Shown here piece by piece: positions 28,476 through 37,340 of a DNA stretch of 58,182 bases. How positions within the stretch are numbered: position 1 is the stretch's first letter; each line of letters begins with the position of its first letter. Under the pieces are notes generated by a model, which saw only the letters and a list, made by a program, of their open reading frames with translations, did no database searches and was not told the DNA's origin. Origin of the DNA: an uncultured Blautia sp. GTDB lineage: Bacteria > Bacillota > Clostridia > Lachnospirales > Lachnospiraceae. A program made the position numbers and the translations under genes. The DNA lies in the NCBI GenBank assembly GCA_934371915.1, contig CAKROE010000008.1:1-58182 (forward strand), written 5' to 3'.

Positions 28476-28713
28476 GATTATTATGAAAAAATTTATGTGT
28501 AATGAAGAACATTACAACGTCTGTTTTGTGTAGCTCTTTCGAACTGTTCTTATCATAGCAATCAATTATGAACATACTATGAATAAGCAGTGAATCTTTC
28601 GTGTATTTGCACAATTTTTAAGATTCATTCCATTTTTTTTTATAAATTTACCACATATTCTTGTTTCACATAGATTTTTTCATTTGTTTATTTTATATAA
28701 TGTTTGCTATTAC
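28476..28713. other. Intergenic region before the double hairpin
   Basis: This stretch of 238 bp between the helical-protein stop codon and the double hairpin is AT-rich and has no supported ORF. The minus strand has a possible promoter (TTCACT, 18 nt, CATAAT, about 28566-28595). If used, it would start a transcript of 120-150 nt ending at the double hairpin. Confidence 0.35.
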
Positions 28714-29172
28714 TTAGTTAAGCAGGCTTTTTGCAATGTCGATGAGTTTTCCGATAACGCCCTTGACATCATCTTTCGTAATTCCAAGACTTTCGAGCTT
28801 ATCATATACCTTTGTAATCTGGGTTCTCAGCTCATTTTCATCAAGATTCATATTTTTGAATTTGTTGTATAACTGAACCAGTGTAGATTTCTCAGAATCA
28901 GTGAGTGAAATACCAAGTCCGCTTGCTGCCACATCAATAGCATTGCTGATTTCTTCATCGGATACCTCAACCTGGCCGATTGCATCTTTTGCAGCAACGA
29001 TAATGTCGACTACTTTATCCGGATCAGAAAGAAGATCATCTACTCCACTGTTCTCCAATACGGATACCGCCTGGTCTACTGCATCAGATGTTGTATCTGC
29101 ATACACCATTGCCGGTGCCGTACATGTAAGAGCTCCTGCAAGAATAAATGCGCTTAATTTGTTTATTTTCAT
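28714..29172 (-). CDS. Small secreted helical protein (resembles DUF1002/YpuA C-terminal region)
   Basis: The 152-aa product begins with a signal peptide (MKINKLSAFILAGALTCTAP, cleavage likely after VYA). The mature part is almost entirely amphipathic helix. The segment with SDEEISNAIDVAASGLGISLTDSEKSTLV, then a Lys/Leu-rich helix, resembles the C-terminal half of DUF1002 (YpuA-like) secreted proteins, which are conserved but not characterised. It lacks the N-terminal domain of those proteins. Good ribosome site (AGGAGG) and promoter. Probable extracellular or wall-zone protein; function not known. Confidence 0.68.
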   Translation of the reverse strand: MKINKLSAFILAGALTCTAPAMVYADTTSDAVDQAVSVLENSGVDDLLSDPDKVVDIIVAAKDAIGQVEVSDEEISNAIDVAASGLGISLTDSEKSTLVQLYNKFKNMNLDENELRTQITKVYDKLESLGITKDDVKGVIGKLIDIAKSLLN

Positions 29173-29218
29173 TTTTAATTACCTCCTGAATCAACTGTCC
29201 TTTTTGGGTACGCTCTGC

Positions 29219-29224
29219 ATTATA
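29219..29224 (-). promoter_or_regulatory. -10 box for the small secreted protein
   Basis: A perfect TATAAT on the minus strand about 47 nt before the start. The upstream TTTACA is at 19-nt spacing, slightly long, or TTACAG at 18. Confidence 0.6.
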
Positions 29225-29359
29225 GCACACTTTTTCTCATTACTGTAAAATTCTTTTTCACTTTTTTTCCACGCTCATTCATAAAAGCTTCGACAATCGT
29301 TCACCGTTTTTTCATAACTTAAACACGATTCCATCATAATTTCCGAATATACTAAAACC

Positions 29360-29432
29360 ATAAAAATAATACAGCCAACATTATTTTTATAAATTTTCTT
29401 TTTCATATGTTGATTACTGAAAGGTAATCAAC
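29360..29432. other. Two palindromes in the 29.2-29.5 kb intergenic region
   Basis: An 11-bp perfect stem (29360-29370 with 29380-29390, A/T only, loop ACAGCCAAC) and a 9-bp perfect stem GTTGATTAC/GTAATCAAC (29409-29417 with 29424-29432) sit between the rsmA terminator and the promoter of the secreted protein. They may be operators or remnants of terminators. The rest of 29225-29454 holds nothing I can identify. Confidence 0.5.
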
Positions 29433-29454
29433 TCTCCTTCCTTTTAAATTAAAT

Positions 29455-29509
29455 AAAATAACTATAAAAGGCATCCGACCAGCCACCGGATGCCTTTTAT
29501 AGTTATTTT
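29455..29509 (-). terminator. Very long terminator hairpin after rsmA
   Basis: A perfect 23-bp stem (29455-29477 with 29487-29509) with a 9-nt loop is followed on both strands by T-rich sequence. It ends the rsmA transcript and would work in both directions. Confidence 0.9.
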
Positions 29510-29531
29510 TATTTATCTCTCGTTTATTCTT

Positions 29532-30404
29532 TTATTTCATGTCGAAAAAAATATCGGACAGTTTTGCAAACTGCTCCAGTGTCAGTGCCTCTCCGCGAAT
29601 ATTTAACGGAAGTCCACACTCAGTGATTGCCGCTTCTACCTGCTCTTTTGTATAATTCAGTTCCTGCGAATTCTTAAGGCCGTTTGCAAGTGTCTTTCTC
29701 CTCTGGTTAAAAGAAGCGCGGATAATACGAAACATCAGCTTTTCATCCTTTGCCGTAACAGGTGGATTCTGATGTCGTGTCAGCCTGATTACTGCACTTC
29801 CGACTTTTGGCCTCGGCATAAAACAGTTCGGCGGAACATTTGCTACGATCTCCGGTTTTGCATAATACTGGACTGCCAGCGATAAAGCTCCGTAATCTTT
29901 GGATCCCGGTCCGGTCTGCATGCGATCTGCGACTTCTTTCTGAACCATTACCGTGATCGAATCTACCGGAACATGACTTTCAAACAATCCCATAATGATC
30001 GGTGTCGTAATGTAATACGGCAGGTTTGCCACAACTTTTATCGGACGTCCCTGATTTTTTTCATCTGCGATCTTACGAATATCGGTCTTTAAAATATCTC
30101 CGTGGATCACATTGACATTATCCCATTCTTTCAAAGTATCTTTCAGAATCGGAATCAGTGCATCGTCAATCTCTACTGCAGTTACTTCTCTTGCTGATTC
30201 TGCAAGATACTGGGTCATTGTTCCGATTCCCGGTCCTATTTCCAGTACAAAATCATCTTTTGTGATTTCAGAAGCCTGTATGATTCTGTCCAGAACATGT
30301 GTATCGATCAGAAAATTCTGACCAAACCTTTTCTGGAAAACAAATCCATACTTTTGAAGAACTTCAATGGTATATTTGGGATTTCCGAGATAAGGTCTGG
30401 TCAT
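29532..30404 (-). CDS. rsmA: 16S rRNA (adenine(1518)-N(6)/adenine(1519)-N(6))-dimethyltransferase
   Basis: RsmA (KsgA) dimethylates two adjacent adenines near the 3' end of 16S RNA and acts as a late 30S assembly checkpoint. I place the start at MTRPYL because AGGAGG lies 7 nt before it; an ATG six codons upstream lacks a site. The 290-aa product has KRFGQNFLID, motif I EIGPGIGTMT, the acidic VEIDDAL, and the catalytic NLPYYITTP. Its absence gives kasugamycin resistance in other bacteria. It follows the TPR/AAA-like gene by 25 bp. Confidence 0.95.
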   Translation of the reverse strand: MTRPYLGNPKYTIEVLQKYGFVFQKRFGQNFLIDTHVLDRIIQASEITKDDFVLEIGPGIGTMTQYLAESAREVTAVEIDDALIPILKDTLKEWDNVNVIHGDILKTDIRKIADEKNQGRPIKVVANLPYYITTPIIMGLFESHVPVDSITVMVQKEVADRMQTGPGSKDYGALSLAVQYYAKPEIVANVPPNCFMPRPKVGSAVIRLTRHQNPPVTAKDEKLMFRIIRASFNQRRKTLANGLKNSQELNYTKEQVEAAITECGLPLNIRGEALTLEQFAKLSDIFFDMK

Positions 30405-30429
30405 AATTTCCTCCTGATACATGTTTGTT

Positions 30430-32733
30430 TTAATTAAAATCTTTTTCGTAAAGTACTTTATATCCGTCCTGATTTACTTTTTTCTTGGATATCAGTTTAC
30501 GGATACCGCCTTTTGATTTCATGATTGCATTGTCGATCATATCTTTGACCGCACCGATGTTCATTGGCTGATCCTCTTTCTGGCTTGTACTGATCAGGTT
30601 GTACAGTGCAAGCATCCCCATCTGGTCGATCGTATATCCGTTTTCTCTTGTATAAACTTTTGCAAAGTTTACAAGCTCATCATTGGTGAATACCGGAATA
30701 TTGATCATAGATGTAAACTTAGATGTAAATTTCGGGAATCTCGCAATCAGCTTACGCATACCGATTTTTTCATCTTCGATGATCACGATCAGTCCGTCTG
30801 TGCGGAATTCCATTGCTTTATTTAACTGCTCAACTGTTTCTTTTGTGAGCTGATTTGCATTTTCGATGACAAGGAAACCACCTGACATCTTCTTCACGAT
30901 CTCTGCAATGTTTTTGCCATTGATCTGGTCTGCAAATACATAGGCAACCTTGGATGCTTCCAGATTGAGTTCTTTACAGATTGCCGGAATCAATCCGGAA
31001 ATCAGACGTGTTTTTCCTGTTTCACGGCCGCCCATAACGATCACGTTACCGGTTTTTGAGGTCTTATCGGATGCATTGATCTGTACATCATACAAAGCTT
31101 CAACAATCTGTTCTCTCAGTCCCGGAACTTTTGCAAAATAAGTAAACAGCTTCTCTTCATCCTCAGTCATTTTTTTGTCACGCGGAATGATGTCCTCTGC
31201 GTTAGTTTCCGGCTGAATGGAATCAATAAACTTTTCCAGCTCTTCTTCCTGTGTAAGAGGTTTCGCTGTTTTTTCCTTCTTGGAATGTTTTACTTCTTTT
31301 ACCGGAATTTCAACTGTCTCTGCAAGATCATCCTCATCTGCAATTCTTCCGGCAGGACCGTTCAGAAACTCATCTTCTGCACTCTGAAGATCTTCTTCTG
31401 TCATAAAGTCATCCGGATCTTCTTCCGGTTCCAGTGCTTTGACCGGTTTTTTCGGCTGAATCGGTTCTTTCGGAATTTCAATTCCCTGTTCACTTGCAGC
31501 CGCAAGAATTGTATCTTCAAGATTAAAATCAAATTCTTTATCGGAATCTTCTTTGTCCATTCCCGGAAGGCATATATTCGGTGCCTGTGGAATTTCTGTT
31601 TGGCTCGGTACATCCACATCGAAATTCTTCATGGATTCCGGAATTTCAAGCTCCGGCATCTTAAACTCCGTTGCTTCTTCCGGTGCCTCTTCCTCCGAAT
31701 CATTCCTGATTTCTTCTTCTGTAAATTCTTCGATTCGTTCTTCTATATCACTGAATACAGACTGTCCCGGATTTTTCGGTGCATGAATCACCGCATCTTC
31801 CGGCTCAAGCTCCGGAACATTGGTCGGCTCTTCCTCAGCAGAAATATCTTTGATCATTTCTTCCTGCACTTCTTCTGTCGGAGACTCAGATTCTTCCTCG
31901 GTCAGCTCTTCGCTTTCTTCTTTTCTCTTACCGCTGAAAATATCACGGATGCCTTTGGAAATTTTTTCCTGAAGGCTTTCTGCTCCATTTACATCACGTT
32001 CATCAATGCGGACACTTTCGATGACCGGCCCCTCATCTTCTGCTTTTTCAGTTTCAGATGCTTCCTGTCCTTCTTTGTCTGCATTTAATTCAGCTGCTTC
32101 TTCTACCGTTGTAAGATTCGGAATAAACTGCTTGTCGTATTTTTCCTTTTCTGCTCCGGTCAGCATACCCATACGGTTCTTAAGATCCAGTGCCTTCATG
32201 ACATATTTGCCTTCGCTGAACCAGAGAACCATCTCATTACAGAGATCCAGACATTTCTCTGTATCACCATTCTGATAATACAGCTTTGCCAGTTCATAGG
32301 ACCATCTTTCTGTAAATTCTTTTTCTTTGTATTCTTCCAGAATCCTGATCTGCTGATCAAGCGGAACCTGTTTTTCTTTGCTTATTTTATAATTCAGAAT
32401 ATACCGGGTACTGTCATTAGGGGCAATTTCCAGAAATTCTTCATAAAATTCTTCTGCTTCCTGAATATCCTTCATTCTGAGGGATACTTCGATCAAGCGG
32501 TACAAAATATTTTTGCCAATAGGAGCTCTGTGATAAGCAAGAAGAAAGATCTCCTTACTGTCCTCGTATCTTTTATTTGCTGCGTAAATCTCACCTACAA
32601 CACATAAAGTACGGACATTCTTCACGCGACGCCAGTCAATACTGTCTACAACTTCCATGGCATCCTTATAATTTTTCTTTTCTACAAGGCGATTTATTTC
32701 TTCAAGTTTGATCCGAAATTCCTCTTTATCCAA
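30430..32733 (-). CDS. TPR protein with acidic linker and C-terminal AAA-like P-loop domain
   Basis: The function is not known. With the start chosen here the product is 767 aa. Residues 1 to about 200 are TPR-like helical repeats (YKDAMEVVDSIDW, YEDSKEIFLLAYHRAP, IQEAEEFYEEFLEIAPND). Residues about 220-530 are a highly acidic, Glu/Pro-rich disordered linker. From about 550 a P-loop domain appears: Walker A MGGRETGKT near 564, then a degenerate Walker B (GGFLVIENANQL, Glu where Asp is usual), and a winged or lid region, recalling CbxX/EccA-type AAA proteins. An ORF reading 20 codons further upstream exists, but its TTG is the -35 box of a good promoter. I therefore prefer the TTG at 32733 (GGAAAG 12 nt before it). 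It is wedged between recF and rsmA. Confidence 0.72.
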   Translation of the reverse strand: MDKEEFRIKLEEINRLVEKKNYKDAMEVVDSIDWRRVKNVRTLCVVGEIYAANKRYEDSKEIFLLAYHRAPIGKNILYRLIEVSLRMKDIQEAEEFYEEFLEIAPNDSTRYILNYKISKEKQVPLDQQIRILEEYKEKEFTERWSYELAKLYYQNGDTEKCLDLCNEMVLWFSEGKYVMKALDLKNRMGMLTGAEKEKYDKQFIPNLTTVEEAAELNADKEGQEASETEKAEDEGPVIESVRIDERDVNGAESLQEKISKGIRDIFSGKRKEESEELTEEESESPTEEVQEEMIKDISAEEEPTNVPELEPEDAVIHAPKNPGQSVFSDIEERIEEFTEEEIRNDSEEEAPEEATEFKMPELEIPESMKNFDVDVPSQTEIPQAPNICLPGMDKEDSDKEFDFNLEDTILAAASEQGIEIPKEPIQPKKPVKALEPEEDPDDFMTEEDLQSAEDEFLNGPAGRIADEDDLAETVEIPVKEVKHSKKEKTAKPLTQEEELEKFIDSIQPETNAEDIIPRDKKMTEDEEKLFTYFAKVPGLREQIVEALYDVQINASDKTSKTGNVIVMGGRETGKTRLISGLIPAICKELNLEASKVAYVFADQINGKNIAEIVKKMSGGFLVIENANQLTKETVEQLNKAMEFRTDGLIVIIEDEKIGMRKLIARFPKFTSKFTSMINIPVFTNDELVNFAKVYTRENGYTIDQMGMLALYNLISTSQKEDQPMNIGAVKDMIDNAIMKSKGGIRKLISKKKVNQDGYKVLYEKDFN

Positions 32734-32764
32734 TGTATTCACCAACTTTCCAATAGTTAAAACC

Positions 32765-32793
32765 AGTGTATCATAAGCATACTTGCTTGTCAA
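32765..32793 (-). promoter_or_regulatory. Promoter of the TPR/AAA-like gene
   Basis: On the minus strand TTGACA (32793-32788), a 17-nt spacer and TACACT (32770-32765), just after the recF stop. It overlaps the 5' extension of the reading frame, arguing for a later translation start. Confidence 0.6.
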
Positions 32794-32799
32794 AATACT

Positions 32800-33891
32800 T
32801 TAGCTGCTTACCGGATTATAAACTTCTCCCTTTATGACCCTGAAAACCTTGTTGATATGAAACTGGTTACTTACAAAATCATCCAGTCCGGTACAGGTGA
32901 TCAGTGTCTGAATATCATGAATACAATCCAGAAGGTAAGTCTGCCTGTTGCTGTCCAACTCTGAAAGTACATCATCCAGCAAAAGTATCGGAGTATCTTT
33001 GATTTTTTCTTTTACGAGATAGATTTCTGAAAGTTTCAAAGACAGAGCTGCCGTACGCTGCTGTCCCTGGGATCCGTATTTTCGTATATCGATCCCATTT
33101 ACCACAAAACTCAGATCATCTCGATGCGGTCCCGCGGATGTCATCTTCATTCGGATATCCCGTTCCCTGTTTTTCTTCAAAACATTTTCAAAATCTTCTG
33201 CTTCCGTACTCGGCTCATAAACAACTTCCAGATGTTCGATTCCTCCGGTCAGATTATGGTGAATATCCTGTATTACCTGATTCAGATCACGGACAAAATC
33301 TTTACGCTTATTGATGATCTTTGTGCCATACTGCAGCATCTGCATATCCCAGATATCAAGCGTTTCCTTCAGAGAAGGATTCATATAAAGATCCTTCAGA
33401 AGACGGTTTCTCTGGTTCACAATATGATTGTACCCGGCAAGATCTGTCAGATAAATCTGATCAAGTTGACATAATTCCAAGTCCATAAACCTTCTTCTCT
33501 CACCGGGACCGTTTTTTATAATGTTCAGGTCTTCCGGTGAAAAAAATACAAGGTTTACAATACCGAATAATTCTCTGGCTTTTTTGATCGGCAGTCCATT
33601 GATTGCCACGCCTTTCGCCTTATTTTTACGGAGATGCATATCAATTTTGTAGGAAAGTTCATCTTTCCGGATCATCATCCGAATGTGAGATTCCTCTTCC
33701 CCGAAACGGATGATCTCTTTGTCCTTGCTTCCTCTGTGCGATTTCGTTGTCCCACACAGATACACTGACTCCAGGATATTTGTCTTTCCCTGTGCATTAT
33801 CTCCGTAAAAAATATTGGTTCCTTTATCGAAATCAAGCTGCAGATTCTGATAATTTCTGTAATTTTTAAGCTCCAACGATTCGATATACAT
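32800..33891 (-). CDS. recF: DNA replication and repair protein RecF
   Basis: RecF loads RecA at single-strand gaps with RecO and RecR. The 363-aa SMC-like ATPase has Walker A YGDNAQGKTN (about 30-39), the signature region GSQGQQRTAALSLKL, and Walker B ILLLDDVLSELD. Length and order (dnaA-dnaN-S4-recF) are those of Firmicutes origins. Its ATG follows the S4 gene stop by 1 bp. Confidence 0.96.
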   Translation of the reverse strand: MYIESLELKNYRNYQNLQLDFDKGTNIFYGDNAQGKTNILESVYLCGTTKSHRGSKDKEIIRFGEEESHIRMMIRKDELSYKIDMHLRKNKAKGVAINGLPIKKARELFGIVNLVFFSPEDLNIIKNGPGERRRFMDLELCQLDQIYLTDLAGYNHIVNQRNRLLKDLYMNPSLKETLDIWDMQMLQYGTKIINKRKDFVRDLNQVIQDIHHNLTGGIEHLEVVYEPSTEAEDFENVLKKNRERDIRMKMTSAGPHRDDLSFVVNGIDIRKYGSQGQQRTAALSLKLSEIYLVKEKIKDTPILLLDDVLSELDSNRQTYLLDCIHDIQTLITCTGLDDFVSNQFHINKVFRVIKGEVYNPVSS

Positions 33892-33892
33892 A

Positions 33893-34105
33893 TTATTTTA
33901 TCACTTTGATTTCCTGATTTTCATATGTGATCACATCGCCTACATAAACTTTGCGGCCCCTGCGCTCATCCACTTCTCCGTTTACCTTAACCAGACCATC
34001 CTGAATCGCATACTTGGCTTCCACACCATCTTCCACGACTCCTGCAAGTTTCAAAGCCTGACCAAGTTTGATAAATTCATCTCTAATTTTGATTTCCAAA
34101 TCCAT
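33893..34105 (-). CDS. S4 RNA-binding domain protein (YaaA family)
   Basis: The 70-aa protein is a single S4 domain: FIKLGQALKLAGVVEDGVEAKYAIQDGLVKVNGEVDERRGRKVYVGDVI. It matches the conserved small gene between dnaN and recF in Firmicutes (yaaA/rlbA in B. subtilis), linked to ribosome assembly in some reports. Same operon as recF. Confidence 0.9.
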   Translation of the reverse strand: MDLEIKIRDEFIKLGQALKLAGVVEDGVEAKYAIQDGLVKVNGEVDERRGRKVYVGDVITYENQEIKVIK

Positions 34106-34148
34106 TCACCTCTTATTATCCTGACTGATTAACACCTAAACACCTGCA

Positions 34149-35264
34149 TTATCTGCTCTGATTCTGGCTGATGTTGACCGGCAGGATCAGATATGTGTAA
34201 TTTTCTTCATCATCTCTGATAAAACATGGTGCTTTCGGATTCATCAGATACATGTTGATCACTTCATCGTCGATAACTTTCAAAGCATCGATCAGGAATT
34301 TTGGGTTGAATCCGATCACAATGTCTTTACCGGATTTCTCAATATCAATTTCTTCATTCATGGATCCCATAGCAGAATCAATCTTGAGTTCCATGCTGCC
34401 ATCTGTGATCTCGATAACGATCGGCTTTTTGTCACCTTCTCTTACAAGCAGGGTTGCACGGTCGATACAGTCAAGAAATTCTTTTTTGTTGACACTGACT
34501 TTTGTATCGTAATCACTGGAAAGCATCTGATCGATACGGAAATATTCACCTTCGATCAGTCTGGATACGACGATGGTCTGGTCAAACTCGAATAAAATGT
34601 GGTTTTTTGTAAAATAAATATTTACCTGGTCATCGATCTCACCGGACAGAATCTTGCTGATTTCACCGAGTGTCTTTCCAGGAACGACAATCTTACGGTC
34701 GGAATATTCTCTCTTAAGAGGCATCTTTCGGATAGAAATACGGTGACCGTCAAGAGAAATAATTTTCAGACAGTTATCTTTGATTTCGAACAATTCTCCG
34801 GTCATCAGACGGTTATTTTCATTCACTGCAATAGAAAAGATCGTCTGACGGATCATCTCTTTCAAAGTAAACTGAGATAAAGTAAGGGATTCATCTTTTT
34901 CAATAACAGGAAGATAAGCAAAATCCTCACCAGCCTTTCCTGGAATGGTAAATTTCGCTTTTTCACAGGTGATCGTTGCAACATAATTACTGTCAGTTGT
35001 GATGGTTACATCATTATCCGGAAGTCTGCGGATGATTTCATAAAAGATTTTTGCATCAAGAGCAACCATACCTTTTTCTTCAATATGTCCGTCTACAATT
35101 GTTTCAATACCGAGTTCCATATCATTGGTTGTAAATTTAATCTGATTTGTTGTTGCATCCATAAGGATACATTCGAGAATCGGCATTGTAGTCTTAGAAG
35201 GAACAGCTTTCAAAGATATATTTACGCTTTTTAAAAGATTACTTTTGGAACAGATGATTTTCAT
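34149..35264 (-). CDS. dnaN: DNA polymerase III beta sliding clamp
   Basis: DnaN forms the ring clamp that tethers the replicative polymerase. The 371-aa protein shows three repeated clamp domains, beginning MKIICSKSNLLKSVNISLKAVPSKTTMPILECI and ending NYTYLILPVNISQNQSR, the usual family ends. It is 192 bp downstream of dnaA; that gap contains the twin palindromes described separately. In the usual dnaA-dnaN transcript. Confidence 0.97.
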   Translation of the reverse strand: MKIICSKSNLLKSVNISLKAVPSKTTMPILECILMDATTNQIKFTTNDMELGIETIVDGHIEEKGMVALDAKIFYEIIRRLPDNDVTITTDSNYVATITCEKAKFTIPGKAGEDFAYLPVIEKDESLTLSQFTLKEMIRQTIFSIAVNENNRLMTGELFEIKDNCLKIISLDGHRISIRKMPLKREYSDRKIVVPGKTLGEISKILSGEIDDQVNIYFTKNHILFEFDQTIVVSRLIEGEYFRIDQMLSSDYDTKVSVNKKEFLDCIDRATLLVREGDKKPIVIEITDGSMELKIDSAMGSMNEEIDIEKSGKDIVIGFNPKFLIDALKVIDDEVINMYLMNPKAPCFIRDDEENYTYLILPVNISQNQSR

Positions 35265-35367
35265 GTGTGTATAACTCCTTTCTGTGTCGGAATCTGCTTT
35301 ATAAATAAAAATATATAAAGAAATCCGCCGTAGCCGCCTTAGGGGGGTGTGAATATGTGAAAAAGTC

Positions 35368-35437
35368 TTTCAAACCTTGAAAAACGGGGATTTCTTCACT
35401 GTATAACTTCGTGTAAAAGTACTTTCAAACTTTGAAA
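35368..35437. repeat. Two copies of the palindrome TTTCAA-N3-TTGAAA between dnaA and dnaN
   Basis: Copy 1 (35368-35382) and copy 2 (35423-35437) each read TTTCAAACYTTGAAA and lie 55 bp apart, near five helical turns. Both are preceded by GTG-A-AAAGT, so the repeat unit is about 28 bp. They do not match the DnaA box. A DnaA-box-like TTTTCCACA (minus) follows at about 35444-35452. A pair of identical palindromes suggests a dimeric regulator or nucleoid protein. Confidence 0.7.
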
Positions 35438-35456
35438 ATGTATGTGGAAAAGTCAT

Positions 35457-36836
35457 TTAACCCTGTGGATTAATTTTTTTCTTAAGTGTATCGATTGAGT
35501 TTCTGAGGTTATCATTTACCTTTAATTCGTTTTCAATTTTCTCTATCCCGTGCATAACTGTGGTATGATCACGGTCACCGAGATTTTTGCCGATCGTTTT
35601 AAGTGAAGTATCAATAATATCGCGGCACAGATACATTGCAATCTGGCGCGGCATAACGATCTTGGAGCTTCTTTTGTTTCCGCAGAGGTCGGCAACAGTC
35701 ACATGATAGTGTTCGGCAACAACGGAAATGATGTAATCCGGTGTGATTACTTTCTGTTCATTAGGAGAAATGATATCTTTCAGTGCCTGTTCTGCCAGTT
35801 CAAGGGTAACTTCTTTCTTTTCGAGCTTCGAACTTGCCATTACTTTATTAAATGCGCCTTCCAGCTCACGGATGTTGGATTTAATATTCGTAGCAATATA
35901 TTTGATGACTTCTTCGCTGATGTTATAGCCTTCCATTTCTTCTTTTTTGTGAAGAATGGCCATTCGGGTCTCATAATCAGGCAGTGTGATGTCTGCAATC
36001 AGACCCCATTCGAATCTGGAACGGAAACGTTCCTCGAGGATTTCCATATCTTTCGGCGGTTTATCAGAGGAAATGATGATCTGCTTTTTTGCACTGTGAA
36101 GGCTGTTGAAAGTATGGAAAAATTCTTCCTGTGTAGATTCCTTTCCTATAATAAACTGGATATCATCGACAAGAAGTACATCGATATTTCTGTATTTTTC
36201 GCGGAATTTGGACATAGCGGAGTTATTTCCGTTACGGATCGTCTCAATCAGTTCATTTGTAAATTCCTCACTGGTAACATACAGCACTTTGCTGTTTTCA
36301 TCGTGCTCAATAATGTAGTGAGCAATGGAATGCATAAGGTGGGTTTTGCCGAGTCCGGCTCCTCCGTAAATAAAAAGCGGATTGTAGGTATCTCCCGGAG
36401 ATTCCGCAACAGCAAGAGCTGCCGCCTGAGCAAATTTATTGTTGTTACCGACGATAAAGGTATCAAAAATATATTTGGGATTCAGATGAGCTTCTTCGCA
36501 GCGGCGGTCAATGTCAGACATTGCCGGAGATGTGGATGCATTATCATAAGAAGAAACTTCTTTTTTAGGGGCCTCATCAGGAGATATAAATTTGACTTCA
36601 CACTCTTCCATTCCGGTTATTTCGCAGATCGTAACCTGAAGAAGAAGTTTATACTTTTTATTAAGAAGGTTTATTAAAACAACCTGCTCGGATGGTACCA
36701 GAATCGTGATCACATGATCCCGTACATCATAGACTTTCAGCGGTTTTAACCAAGTATTAAAGGCAACGTCGCCCACATCATAATCTGCTTTGACTGTCTG
36801 CAGAATTTTATCCCAGTTTTCAATAACTTTATCCAT
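35457..36836 (-). CDS. dnaA: Chromosomal replication initiator protein DnaA
   Basis: DnaA binds the origin and melts it. The 459-aa product has an N-terminal helicase-interaction domain I (WDKILQTVKADYDVGDVAFNTWL), a short linker, an AAA+ domain with Walker A GGAGLGKTH near residue 160 and Walker B VLLVDDIQF, and a C-terminal DNA-binding domain IV with the signature GDRDHTTVMHG. The family is identified without doubt. The origin with DnaA boxes lies directly upstream. A TATAAT (minus strand, in 36868-36880) is the probable -10. Confidence 0.98.
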   Translation of the reverse strand: MDKVIENWDKILQTVKADYDVGDVAFNTWLKPLKVYDVRDHVITILVPSEQVVLINLLNKKYKLLLQVTICEITGMEECEVKFISPDEAPKKEVSSYDNASTSPAMSDIDRRCEEAHLNPKYIFDTFIVGNNNKFAQAAALAVAESPGDTYNPLFIYGGAGLGKTHLMHSIAHYIIEHDENSKVLYVTSEEFTNELIETIRNGNNSAMSKFREKYRNIDVLLVDDIQFIIGKESTQEEFFHTFNSLHSAKKQIIISSDKPPKDMEILEERFRSRFEWGLIADITLPDYETRMAILHKKEEMEGYNISEEVIKYIATNIKSNIRELEGAFNKVMASSKLEKKEVTLELAEQALKDIISPNEQKVITPDYIISVVAEHYHVTVADLCGNKRSSKIVMPRQIAMYLCRDIIDTSLKTIGKNLGDRDHTTVMHGIEKIENELKVNDNLRNSIDTLKKKINPQG

Positions 36837-36959
36837 GTTTCTATCTCCCGGTTTCTTTGAAAGTTTATATTATAGGTCAAAAGACATAAATATCCGTTTA
36901 TATATTATAATAAATTCTTTTGTTTAGCAATGATTATTTCAGGGTTTGAGTGGGGAAAA

Positions 36960-37250
36960 TCAAAGAAAAACAGAGAAGTTTTCCACGTTGTCCACATGTG
37001 TATAATATGGAAATGGTGGATAAATCTCCAGAGGTTTACATAAGTCTGAACGCTGTGGAAAAAAGCCTATGGGGATTGTGTATAACTGTGTCCACATAAA
37101 AAATATTGTAAAATAAAGGCTTTTTTGGGGGTTATGTGTAAAATTAAGTCGTCTTTTGGGGATAGATTTAGTGGAAAAAATGGAGTTATCCACAAGTTAT
37201 CCACAAGATGGTGGATAACTTTACGTTAACCATAACTTTCCACATTGGCA
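36960..37250. other. Replication origin (oriC) with DnaA-box cluster
   Basis: Between dnaA and rpmH are perfect DnaA boxes TTATCCACA at 37186-37194 and 37197-37205, near-perfect boxes TTATCCACC on the minus strand at 37015-37023 and 37210-37218, TTGTCCACA at 36988-36996, TTTTCCACA (minus) at 37054-37062, and weaker ones at 37088-37096 and 37236-37244. The 37185-37219 block also forms a 9-bp inverted repeat GTTATCCAC/GTGGATAAC. A strongly AT-rich stretch at about 36880-36930 and another near 37270-37310 are candidates for the unwinding element. Gene orientation switches from minus to plus here. Confidence 0.9.
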
Positions 37251-37311
37251 TGTGGGTACTTTTGAGAATTGAAAAAAAGCCTTATTTTGTAGAATTTTTT
37301 AAGATTTTTGC

Positions 37312-37340
37312 TTGACGAACAGGGGTGTTATGAATATAAT
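37312..37340 (+). promoter_or_regulatory. rpmH promoter
   Basis: TTGACG (37312-37317), a 17-nt spacer and TATAAT (37335-37340), about 60 nt upstream of rpmH and reading away from the origin. Confidence 0.85.

Noticed and set aside
28393..28614. Minus-strand ORF of 73 aa in the S1 upstream gap
   Set aside because: It reads through two hairpins and the terminator; no ribosome site.
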